Shown here: one piece after another, positions 6,928 to 13,261 of the stretch
How positions within the stretch are numbered: the first letter of the stretch is position 1
How the letters are laid out: every line of letters begins with the position of its first letter
Origin: Chloroflexota bacterium
GTDB lineage: Bacteria > Chloroflexota > Anaerolineae > Anaerolineales > UBA11657
Reading direction: 5' to 3'
Assembly: GCA_003670425.1 (NCBI GenBank)
Contig: QWRL01000031.1
Span: forward strand, 1 to 16,813
Length of the DNA: 16,813 nucleotides
Notes under the pieces: generated by a model
Databases searched by the model: none
Told to the model about the DNA's origin: nothing
What the model saw: the letters and a program-made list of their open reading frames with translations, nothing else
Position numbers and translations under genes: made by a program

Positions 6928-7167
6928 TTACTTGCCCATGTAAGTGTCGATAAACGAAACCGCCTCGCCCACGGTCGTGATTTTCTGCGCCTTCTCGTCC
7001 GGAATTTCGCCGCCGAACTCTTCCTCAAACGCCATGATCATTTCAACCAAGTCGAGCGAGTCGGCGCCCAGCTCTTCCTTGAAGCGCGCTTGGGAAACCA
7101 CCTTGCCCTCGTCTACGCCCAATGTCTCCACCACTAGTTTCTGAACCCGAGTAAGTGTGTCTGCCAT
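6928..7167 (-). CDS. acpP: Acyl carrier protein
   Basis: This 79-residue acidic protein carries the growing acyl chain in fatty-acid synthesis on a 4'-phosphopantetheine arm. The attachment site is S37 in ELGADSLDLVEM, a perfect family motif. The rest (TRVQKLVVETLGVD, FEEEFGGEIPDEKAQKITTVGEAV) is a typical type II ACP. The ATG at 7167 is chosen over an upstream ATG at 7203. It follows GAGAGG (7175-7180) by seven bases and gives the usual ACP length. A promoter is visible at 7204-7232, and a terminator follows the gene, so it is probably transcribed alone, divergent from the isoprenoid operon. No other fatty-acid genes are in the window. Confidence 0.96.
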   Translation of the reverse strand: MADTLTRVQKLVVETLGVDEGKVVSQARFKEELGADSLDLVEMIMAFEEEFGGEIPDEKAQKITTVGEAVSFIDTYMGK

Positions 7168-7203
7168 TTTATTGCCTCTCAAAAAGAATTTGGTCGAACG
7201 CAA

Positions 7204-7232
7204 ATAATGTTCGCATGCGCCCCGGTTGTCAC
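7204..7232 (-). promoter_or_regulatory. acpP promoter
   Basis: The minus strand has GTGACA (five of six matches to TTGACA), a 17-base spacer, then CATTAT (four of six). This places the start of transcription about 30 bases before the acpP ATG, upstream of its ribosome binding site. It is back to back with the fni promoter; the two -35 elements are six bases apart. Confidence 0.6.
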
Positions 7233-7238
7233 ATTGTT

Positions 7239-7267
7239 TTGACAGCCCGCGCGTCCGCTGATATTAT
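7239..7267 (+). promoter_or_regulatory. Strong promoter of the fni operon
   Basis: A perfect TTGACA (7239-7244), a 17-base spacer, and TATTAT (7262-7267) preceded by TGA form a near-consensus extended -10 promoter. The expected transcription start is about 7273-7275, only a few bases before the GTG at 7278. The ATG at 7266 falls inside the -10 element and could not be in this transcript. Confidence 0.75.
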
Positions 7268-7277
7268 GCCATACATC

Positions 7278-8330
7278 GTGAAAAGCCGCCCAATAAAAAA
7301 AGCCGCCACTGCCAAGCGCAAGGACGACCACATCCGCATCAACCTCGAGGAGGATGTGGAGTTTCGCGGCGTTACTACCGGCCTGGAACGCCTGCAATTT
7401 GAGCATCAAGCGCTGCCGGAGCTGGACCTTGCGCGCATTGATTGCAGCGTAACTGTGTTTGGGAAGGTGCTGCGCGCACCATTGATGGTTTCTTCAATGA
7501 CCGGTGGCACGCGCAATGCGCAGCGCATCAACCGCGTGCTGGCAACGGCTGCCGGGCAGGCGGGTATTGCCATGGGGCTGGGCTCCATGCGCGTGGCGCT
7601 TGAATCGCAGGCCAGTGCTGCCAGTTTTGAACTGCGCAAATACGCGCCGCAGCTGCTGCTGTTTGCCAACCTCGGCGCACCGCAGCTTAATTACGGATAC
7701 GGCGTGGAGCACTGCCGGCGCGCCGTGGCACTTGCTGGTGCCGACGGGCTGATTTTGCATTTCAATCCGCTGCAGGAGGCAGTGCAGCCCGAGGGCGACA
7801 CAAACTTTTCCGGATTGCTGCGCAAGGTGGAAGCCGTGTGCCGCGCGCTTGCGGCGGATGGTGTGCCAGTGATTGCAAAAGAAGTGGGCTGGGGTTTCTC
7901 CGAGCGCGCCTGCAAACAGCTGGCGGCAGCGGGCGTGGCCGCCATTGATGTGGCCGGCGCCGGCGGAACATCGTGGAGCAAAGTGGAAATGCACCGCGCA
8001 CCCAACCCGGCGCTGGCGCGGGTTGCCGCTGCTTTTGATGACTGGGGCATCCCCACGGTGCAGGCGCTGCATAATGCGCGCCGCGGTGCGCCGGATACGC
8101 TGGTGTTTGCGTCCGGCGGGCTGCGCAGCGGGGTGGACTGTGCCAAGTGCATTGCGCTTGGTGCAACGCTGGCCGGCACGGCGCGCCCGTTCTTGCAGGC
8201 AGCGGTTGTTTCGGAGGAAGCTGTGGATGCCACAATCAACGAGTTCATCCAGCAGCTGCGCATCAGTATGTTTTGCGCTGGTGCAGCAGACATTGCCGCA
8301 CTGCAGCGCACGCCGTTGCAGGCGCGCTAA
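7278..8330 (+). CDS. fni: Type 2 isopentenyl-diphosphate delta-isomerase (FMN-dependent)
   Basis: This enzyme interconverts IPP and DMAPP using reduced FMN. From GTG 7278 it has 350 residues, the family's usual size. Motifs, numbered from GTG: substrate-binding RKDDHI at 14-19, SSMTGGT at 72-78, GLGSMR at about 100-105, NLGAPQ at 131-136, HFNPLQE at 161-167 (Q166 aligns with the catalytic glutamine and E167 with the Mg ligand of studied enzymes), KEVGWG at about 201-206, AGAGGTSW at 226-233 and ASGGLRSG at about 278-285 for FMN phosphate. The start could instead be ATG 7266 (354 residues), but that codon sits inside a strong promoter. The stop is eight bases before the prenyl synthase gene, forming an operon that makes and then condenses C5 units. 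Confidence 0.93.
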   Translation: MKSRPIKKAATAKRKDDHIRINLEEDVEFRGVTTGLERLQFEHQALPELDLARIDCSVTVFGKVLRAPLMVSSMTGGTRNAQRINRVLATAAGQAGIAMGLGSMRVALESQASAASFELRKYAPQLLLFANLGAPQLNYGYGVEHCRRAVALAGADGLILHFNPLQEAVQPEGDTNFSGLLRKVEAVCRALAADGVPVIAKEVGWGFSERACKQLAAAGVAAIDVAGAGGTSWSKVEMHRAPNPALARVAAAFDDWGIPTVQALHNARRGAPDTLVFASGGLRSGVDCAKCIALGATLAGTARPFLQAAVVSEEAVDATINEFIQQLRISMFCAGAADIAALQRTPLQAR

Positions 8331-8338
8331 CACGGCTG

Positions 8339-9340
8339 ATGGCACAAGCGCTGGCTGAACGCTGCCGCGCAGCAATGGAACAGGAGCTGCAGCGCCTGCT
8401 CAACTTTCCGGTTGCACCCGGCAGCGCGGATTGTGTTGCACCAATGCTGCACCACCACATGGGCTGGGATGCACATGCGCCACTGGCCGCCGGCAAGCGC
8501 ACGCGTGCGCTGCTGGTGCTGTTATGCGCTGGCGCGAGCGGCGGCCGTTGGCAGCGTGCGCTGCCCGTGGCTGCGGCCGTGGAGCTGGCGCACAACTTTT
8601 CCCTGGTGCATGACGACATTCAGGATGGGAGTACGCTGCGGCGCGGGCGGCCGACGGTGTGGAGCGTGTGGGGCCGCGCGCAGGGCATCAATGCTGGCGA
8701 CGCATTGTTTGCGCACGCGCATCTGGCGCTGGCGCGGGCTGCACAACTGCCGCCCGCCATGCGCGTGCGTGCCCTTGAGCTGCTGGGCGCCGCATGTGTG
8801 GAGCTGACCGCCGGCCAGCAGTTGGACCTGGCGTTTGAGAGTGAGGCGCTGGTGCAGCCGGAGCAGTATCTGCGCATGGCACATGGCAAGACCGCTGCGC
8901 TGCTGGCTGCGGCAGCGGAGATGGGCGCACTGGCCGGCGGCGCAACGGCGCGCGTGCGCACCCACTACCGCAGTTTCGGTGCGCAGCTGGGCATTGCGTT
9001 CCAAATTCGCGATGACTTGCTGGGCATTTGGGGCACTGGCGCCTCGGGCAAATCTGTTGCAAGCGATATTGAATCGCGCAAGAAAACGCTGCCGCTGGTG
9101 TACGGTTGCAGTGTGTCGCCGGCGCTGGCTGCCGCTTACCGCCCGCTTGCGCAGGGCGGTGCCGGCACCGCAGAGATTATTGCGCTGCTGGAACAGGCCG
9201 GTGCGCGCGCGTACACCGAAGCCCGCGAGCAGGCAGCCGCCCGCGCGGCGGAAGCGCAGCTGCTGCTGGCAAGCCCGCGCGGCGTGGCCGGGCGCGCGCT
9301 GCGCGTGCTCACCGCACAGCTGCTGGGGCGCGCCGCCTGA
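8339..9340 (+). CDS. Polyprenyl diphosphate synthase (likely geranylgeranyl diphosphate synthase)
   Basis: This 333-residue trans-prenyltransferase condenses IPP with allylic diphosphates. It shows GKRTR at 52-56, the first aspartate-rich motif HDDIQDGSTLRRGRPT (D92, D93, D96, R101, R102), GQQLDLAFE at about 159-167, HGKTA with K184, and the second motif FQIRDDLLGIWG (D225, D226, with G229 in place of the third Asp). The first motif is the short DDxxD form. Phe lies five residues before its first Asp, an arrangement seen in archaeal-type GGPP synthases, so a C20 product is inferred. The ATG at 8339 is chosen for family length and its eight-base distance from fni. No Shine-Dalgarno sequence is visible, so translational coupling is likely. 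The gene ends facing the rhomboid gene with only 22 bases between. Confidence 0.92.
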   Translation: MAQALAERCRAAMEQELQRLLNFPVAPGSADCVAPMLHHHMGWDAHAPLAAGKRTRALLVLLCAGASGGRWQRALPVAAAVELAHNFSLVHDDIQDGSTLRRGRPTVWSVWGRAQGINAGDALFAHAHLALARAAQLPPAMRVRALELLGAACVELTAGQQLDLAFESEALVQPEQYLRMAHGKTAALLAAAAEMGALAGGATARVRTHYRSFGAQLGIAFQIRDDLLGIWGTGASGKSVASDIESRKKTLPLVYGCSVSPALAAAYRPLAQGGAGTAEIIALLEQAGARAYTEAREQAAARAAEAQLLLASPRGVAGRALRVLTAQLLGRAA

Positions 9341-9362
9341 TCACCTCAAATTTAAAACAAAT

Positions 9363-10028
9363 TTAGTATGTGATGCGCCGCGCAAACAAGCGGGCCAGCA
9401 GCAGGCCGCCGGCAAACCCGCCGACATGCGCCCAATAGGCAACACCGCCCTGCATGCCGGCAGCGCCGGAGACTGCCGTTGGCAGCCCGTTCCAAAACTG
9501 CAGCAGAAACCAGCCGCCAAGAAACACCCAGGCGGGCAGCTCGATGAAGCGCACGAAAAAAAATATGGGCACCAGCGTGACAACCTTGGCAAGCGGAAAG
9601 AACAACAGGTACGCGCCGAGGACACCGGCGATGGCGCCGCTTGCGCCAATCATTGGCACGGGCGAATACGGTGCGATCGCAACCTGCCCGAGCGCGCCCA
9701 GCACGCCGCTCACCAGATAGAACAGCAAGTAGCGCGCATGCCCCAAGCGGTCCTCCACATTGTCGCCAAAGATGGCCAGCACCCACATGTTGGAGATGAT
9801 GTGCATCCAGCCGCCATGCAGAAACTGGCTCGTAAACAATGAGAGCACTGCCAGCGGGCTGCCGGTGAGGAAGCGCGCCGGCACCACGCCTGCAACCTCA
9901 ATCAGCTGGTCTTGCACCGCAGGCGGCAGCCAAAGTTGAAACAAGAAGGCTGCGCTGTTGGCTGCAATCAGGAGCCAGTTAACTAGCGGGAACGAGCCGG
10001 ACCGGTTGATATCGCGCAGGGGCAGCAT
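9363..10028 (-). CDS. Rhomboid family intramembrane serine protease
   Basis: This 221-residue membrane protein has about six transmembrane helices. Rhomboid hallmarks are complete: the LPLRD start, HGGWMHIISNMWVLAIFGDN at 71-90 (conserved H76 and N80), GASGAIAGVLGAY with nucleophile S130, and AHVGGFAGGLLLA with the catalytic histidine H201. It cuts transmembrane or membrane-near substrates; the substrate here is unknown. There is no Shine-Dalgarno sequence before the ATG. An extended -10-like sequence, TGCTAACAT (10053-10061, minus), lies 25 bases upstream. The start region is shared with the divergent aldolase gene, and the end converges on the prenyl synthase gene. Confidence 0.95.
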   Translation of the reverse strand: MLPLRDINRSGSFPLVNWLLIAANSAAFLFQLWLPPAVQDQLIEVAGVVPARFLTGSPLAVLSLFTSQFLHGGWMHIISNMWVLAIFGDNVEDRLGHARYLLFYLVSGVLGALGQVAIAPYSPVPMIGASGAIAGVLGAYLLFFPLAKVVTLVPIFFFVRFIELPAWVFLGGWFLLQFWNGLPTAVSGAAGMQGGVAYWAHVGGFAGGLLLARLFARRITY

Positions 10029-10098
10029 TTTTTTGGTGGGCCGTGGCGGCTGATGTTAGCACGATTGGCGGGCCGATTCCGTGGGAAACTTAGGCATC

Positions 10099-10104
10099 AA
10101 GGAG
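10099..10104 (+). promoter_or_regulatory. Shine-Dalgarno sequence of the aldolase gene
   Basis: AAGGAG lies six bases before the ATG at 10111. It decides this start over the GTG at 10081. It is one of only a few clear Shine-Dalgarno sequences in the window. Confidence 0.8.
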
Positions 10105-10110
10105 ACGCGC

Positions 10111-11016
10111 ATGTCTGCGAATAAATCTGCGCCCATCAAGGGCATCTTTCCGCCCGTGCCGACACCGTTTCATGAAGACGGCAGCCTGGCTTGCGAGCAC
10201 TTGCAAGCCAACTTGCGCGCCATGAATGCCATGCCGCTGGATGGCTATGTCATTCAGGGCTCGAATGGCGAGTATGTGTACTTGAGCATTGCCGAGCGCG
10301 TGGCTGCGATTGAAGCGGCACGCGCGGTAATGCCTGCCGGCCGCTTGCTGATTGCGGGCTCCGGCATGGAGGGCACCGCCGAGACGATTGCACTAACGCG
10401 CCAGATGGCGGCTGCCGGCGCGGACATTGCGATTGTAGTGTCGCCATGCTATTACAAAGCGGCCATGACCTCTGCTGCGCTGGAGCGCCACTACTTGATG
10501 GTGGCCGATGCCGCGCCAATTCCCGTGATGCTATACAACGTGCCGGGCTTTACCGGTGTGGACATGGGCGCTGAGGTGGCCATCCGCTGCGCAGCGCACA
10601 CCAACATTTGCGGCATCAAAGACAGCAGCGCAAATGTGCAAAAGATCGGGCAGATTGTGGAAGAGACGCGTGCGGACTTCGGCGTGCTAACCGGATCGGG
10701 CGGCGCGTTTCTGGGTGCGCTGGCAGTGGGCGCAGCCGGCACTGTGGCGGCGCTGGCAAATGTTGCAGCTGCGCCGCTGGCTGAAATGCAGCGCCTGTTC
10801 CTTGCAGGGAAGCTTGATGCGGCTGCGCAACTGCAGCGCCGCCTGATTCCCGTAAACATGCTGCTGACGGCGCGTTTGGGCATTGCCGGCTTGAAGGCAG
10901 CGCTGGCATTGCAGGGCTTGTATGGCGGGCCGGTGCGCGCGCCGCTGCTGCCGCTGCCCGAGGTTGAGCATGCAAACGTGCGCGCGATACTGCAGAAAGC
11001 TGGGCTGCTGCCCTAA
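10111..11016 (+). CDS. DapA-superfamily aldolase, 4-hydroxy-2-oxoglutarate aldolase-like
   Basis: This 301-residue TIM-barrel class I aldolase forms a Schiff base through K170 (CGIKDSS), with the partner tyrosine Y142 in LYNVPGFTG. The pyruvate-carboxylate loop reads QGSNGE (49-54) in place of the GTTGE of true dihydrodipicolinate synthases. Several stretches resemble eukaryotic HOGA1: GIFPPVPTPF at 11-20, SPCYYKAAMTSAALERHY at 111-128, ADAAPIPVMLYNVP, GIAGLK, and GLYGGPVRAPL. These suggest cleavage or formation of 4-hydroxy-2-oxoglutarate or a related 2-oxo acid; this is inference from recalled similarity. Other possibilities are lysine-pathway DapA or another pyruvate-dependent aldolase. 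It stands alone, with an AAGGAG before the ATG and no pathway partner nearby. Confidence 0.85.
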   Translation: MSANKSAPIKGIFPPVPTPFHEDGSLACEHLQANLRAMNAMPLDGYVIQGSNGEYVYLSIAERVAAIEAARAVMPAGRLLIAGSGMEGTAETIALTRQMAAAGADIAIVVSPCYYKAAMTSAALERHYLMVADAAPIPVMLYNVPGFTGVDMGAEVAIRCAAHTNICGIKDSSANVQKIGQIVEETRADFGVLTGSGGAFLGALAVGAAGTVAALANVAAAPLAEMQRLFLAGKLDAAAQLQRRLIPVNMLLTARLGIAGLKAALALQGLYGGPVRAPLLPLPEVEHANVRAILQKAGLLP

Positions 11017-11103
11017 TGCATTGCTTTGGGTGCGCTCACTAAAGTGCGCTCAACATCTATGCACGCTGGCAATGGTTGGGTGGGGGTTAGCGCAGGGCTC
11101 CAA

Positions 11104-11131
11104 TTGTCAAGCGCGGGTCAGGGTGTAAGAT
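11104..11131 (+). promoter_or_regulatory. Putative promoter of the cytidine deaminase gene
   Basis: TTGTCA (five of six matches), a 16-base spacer, and TAAGAT (four of six) lie here. They would give a transcript with a leader of about 55 bases containing the AGGAGG of the downstream gene. The -10 match is moderate. Confidence 0.45.
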
Positions 11132-11192
11132 GATTGGGTGCTTGGGCGCATGAATTTCCCATCCCTCGCTATCCGCAGATCCAGGAGGCGGC

Positions 11193-11666
11193 ATGGAAAA
11201 ATATCACGCAGCGCAGTTCGATGAACTGATTAGGGCGGCGCTTCAGGTCAGGCTTCAGGCCTACGCGCCGTATTCCAGGTATCAGGTCGGTGCGGCTATC
11301 CTCACCGAACGCCTGAAGATCTATTCCGGCTGCAATGTTGAGGCCGCCGATTACGACGGCACGCACGCCGAAGAGTCGGCGCTCGCGGCCATGGTCGCGG
11401 CCGGCGAGCGTGCGCCGCGGCTGCTCGTGGTCGTCGGCGCGCTCGAGGGCGCTTTGCCGTCGCTCGACGCGCCGAATTTCACAGGCCCCTGCGGCAAGTG
11501 CCGCCAGAAGCTGATGGAGTTCTCCTCGCTCTGCGGCTACGATCTCGACATCCTTGAGGGAATCCGGGAACCCGGCGTCTATAAGCTGCGCCAGCTCTCC
11601 GAGCTCCTGCCCGCGTCCTTCGGCCCGGCCAACATCGGCGTCGACCTGAAGAAATACCGCGGCTGA
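11193..11666 (+). CDS. Cytidine deaminase-family protein
   Basis: This 157-residue zinc deaminase has the cytidine deaminase layout: QAYAPYSRYQVGAA at 22-35, the ribose-binding GCNVE (N48, E50), THAEESALAA with H58 as zinc ligand and E60 as proton shuttle, and PCGKCRQ with zinc ligands C100 and C103. It ends FGPANIGVDL. Short tetrameric enzymes normally carry Cys in the CAE motif; this one has HAE, as in E. coli-type and tRNA or dCMP deaminases. The substrate is probably cytidine or deoxycytidine but could differ. A perfect AGGAGG lies four bases before the ATG. Codon use is unlike the neighbours: CTC, GTC, TTC and AGG are common, whereas nearby genes favour CTG, GTG, TTT and CGC. This suggests acquisition by transfer. 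A promoter and a terminator flank it, so it is a single-gene unit. Confidence 0.9.
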   Translation: MEKYHAAQFDELIRAALQVRLQAYAPYSRYQVGAAILTERLKIYSGCNVEAADYDGTHAEESALAAMVAAGERAPRLLVVVGALEGALPSLDAPNFTGPCGKCRQKLMEFSSLCGYDLDILEGIREPGVYKLRQLSELLPASFGPANIGVDLKKYRG

Positions 11667-11680
11667 TCCGCACCTTTCTC

Positions 11681-11702
11681 AAATGGCCGGCGGCGCCATT
11701 TT
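11681..11702 (+). terminator. Putative terminator after the cytidine deaminase gene
   Basis: A 7-bp stem (AAATGGC with GCCATTT) with a seven-base GC-rich loop ends in TTTT. It lies 14 bases after the stop codon. The stem is short and the T run modest, so the strength is uncertain. Confidence 0.5.
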
Positions 11703-11762
11703 GCGGCCGAAACAAATCATACCGGGCGGCGTGATCAGGCGAGAGTGTAGTTCGCGCAACCG

Positions 11763-11793
11763 CTGGCCGCCGCTATCGTCCGCCGGCGGCCAG
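11763..11793. repeat. 10-bp inverted repeat (hairpin)
   Basis: CTGGCCGCCG at 11763-11772 pairs perfectly with CGGCGGCCAG at 11784-11793 across an 11-base loop. There is no T tract on either side, so it is not an obvious terminator. It may be part of a structured RNA or a relic. Confidence 0.6.
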
Positions 11794-12000
11794 AGCGGAC
11801 TGTGGGCTGGTAGATCCGCGCTGCAGAAATGGGCCATGCGGCGGAGCGCGGGTGGGAGTGGTTCAGGCGCTGGTCTACGGCAACAGGCACTGCGCTGTGC
11901 AAGATAGTTCGGTGCACCCCCGTACGCTTCCCCCATATATGTTAGATATCCATGGTTTGTAAGGCTGCGGACCTAATTATGTGTTGCGAAAAACGGAAAC

Positions 12001-12035
12001 TTGACAAGCTGGTTGGGATATGCAAACATTGTCAA
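12001..12035. repeat. 7-bp dyad TTGACAA...TTGTCAA upstream of the channel gene
   Basis: TTGACAA (12001-12007) and its exact reverse complement TTGTCAA (12029-12035) are separated by 21 bases, with centres 28 bases apart. They lie about 125 bases before the channel start. They could be paired operator half-sites or a loose hairpin. Both arms also resemble -35 elements, so this may be chance in an AT-rich stretch. Confidence 0.4.
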
Positions 12036-12105
12036 AGACGATCTTCTTAGATACTTCTGTTCGGCACTGTGGTGCTGTGTACCTTGATAGTGAACAGGCC
12101 GTTAC

Positions 12106-12135
12106 TTGAACACAGCGTCAATTGCGCTGAATAAT
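12106..12135 (+). promoter_or_regulatory. Putative promoter of the ion-channel gene
   Basis: TTGAAC (four of six matches), an 18-base spacer, and AATAAT (five of six) put the transcription start near 12142, about 17 bases before the ATG. A GGGAG at 12144-12148 could be the ribosome binding site. Confidence 0.4.
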
Positions 12136-12158
12136 CCACGCTTGGGAGCCACATTCTG

Positions 12159-13055
12159 ATGTCCCGTCTTAAATCAAACCAACCAGCCAGCCCAGTAAGC
12201 ATTCTCCAACAGGCGTTCACCGAACCGCATTCGGTCGCCTATCGCATCGTTCACGCTATTGTGAATTTGTTCATCTTCGTGTCTTGTGTTGGCATGGCGC
12301 TGGAGTCGGTGGACACGCTTAACGCCCAATACAGAGATACATTCTATGCACTGGAGATAGTGACGTTCGTCATTTTTTCGGCAGAGTACATCTGCAACAT
12401 CGCGTATGCCAGGAACCGGCTGCGATACATCTTCAGTTTTTGGGGGCTGGTGGACTTGGTCGCAATCGTGCCCTCGCTCTTGATGCTGACTGTGAACCTG
12501 CAAGTGACCCAAGGCGCAAATGTCTTCCGGCTCTTGCGCGTGCTGCGCGTGCTGCGAGTGCTCAAGCTGGCGCGCGAGGCGATGCAGCAGATGCAAGCGG
12601 GCGCGGCGCACAAGCGGAATCCGCTGGTTGCCAATCTGATCATTTACTTCATCACGCTTTTCTCGGCGCTGATGATCTTCAGCTCGCTGATGTACCAGGT
12701 GGAAGGCAGTCTTTATTCGGCTGCTGCAAAAGCCGCATGGGAGGAGCAATACACGGCGGAAAATCCGGGCCAGGCGCTCCCGGAGAACTTTGAGCCGGTC
12801 GATCCGCTCAGCGGCAACATCGTGCCGGGGGACAAGCAGTTCTACAGCTCAATTCCCACTGCGATGTGGTGGTGCATTGTGACCCTCACTACGACGGGCT
12901 ATGGCGATATGTACCCGGTCACCGTTGGCGGGCGGATCATCGCTGCTTTCACGATGTTGATGGGCCTGGTGCTCTTTGGCATTTTGATGAATATTGTCGG
13001 CAAGACGCTGATGGTGATGTTGTTTGGCGAATCCCTCGAAGGCCACGCGAGCTAA
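12159..13055 (+). CDS. Kv-like voltage-gated potassium channel
   Basis: This 298-residue membrane protein has the six-helix voltage-gated cation channel plan. S1 is at about 27-48, S2 at 60-82, and S3 at 92-111 (WGLVDLVAIVPSLL). S4 is at about 121-142 with basic residues every third position (R124, R127, R130, R133, K136, R139), the voltage sensor. S5 is at 157-181, the pore helix at 228-242 (FYSSIPTAMWWCIVTL), and the selectivity filter TTGYGD at 245-250, diagnostic for potassium. S6 is at about 257-290. Four copies would form the pore. The S5-to-pore loop is unusually long, about 45 residues (182-227), rich in Glu, Pro and Ala. No cytoplasmic C-terminal regulatory domain is present. The gene stands alone. 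A GGGAG lies 10 bases before the ATG. Confidence 0.94.
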   Translation: MSRLKSNQPASPVSILQQAFTEPHSVAYRIVHAIVNLFIFVSCVGMALESVDTLNAQYRDTFYALEIVTFVIFSAEYICNIAYARNRLRYIFSFWGLVDLVAIVPSLLMLTVNLQVTQGANVFRLLRVLRVLRVLKLAREAMQQMQAGAAHKRNPLVANLIIYFITLFSALMIFSSLMYQVEGSLYSAAAKAAWEEQYTAENPGQALPENFEPVDPLSGNIVPGDKQFYSSIPTAMWWCIVTLTTTGYGDMYPVTVGGRIIAAFTMLMGLVLFGILMNIVGKTLMVMLFGESLEGHAS

Positions 13056-13261
13056 ACGGAGGCATCAGAGGTCCAGATCTGCCAGCGAGAGCTTGTGACT
13101 GGTGTGAGCTGGGGGCGGCGCGCTAGCGGCTGCCGTGGGCGGCATCTTTGTTGTTTTGCTCGTGCTCTCTTGCTTGGGCCCCTCAAAATATCGATGGCAC
13201 TTAAAACGCATGGGGCGCAGTTTGTTGTACACTGCCCGCATGTGCATATGCAGCCTGCACA

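Larger units (their letters stand above)
11703..12158. other. Gene-free region between the deaminase and ion-channel genes
   Basis: No convincing gene was found on either strand in these 456 bases. The open frames present give compositionally odd peptides without domains or ribosome binding sites. The first 230 bases are GC-rich and hold a strong hairpin (11763-11793). From about 11930 the sequence becomes clearly more AT-rich and holds an inverted repeat (12001-12035) and a probable promoter for the channel gene. Confidence 0.7.

Noticed and set aside
7266..7268. ATG as the fni start
   Set aside because: It overlaps the -10 hexamer of a near-consensus promoter. It stays possible if transcription begins further upstream.
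7494..8375. 293-codon minus-strand open frame opposite fni
   Set aside because: Its translation has no domain, while fni has full family motifs on the other strand.
11030..11052. Direct repeat GTGCGCTCA x2 after the aldolase gene
   Set aside because: Two 9-base copies 14 bases apart in a GC-rich background are close to chance, and no palindrome or T tract supports an operator or terminator.
11683..11936. Small open frames in the gene-free region on both strands
   Set aside because: They overlap each other and the hairpins, lack ribosome binding sites, and give Arg/Ser/Gly/Pro-rich peptides with no known motif.
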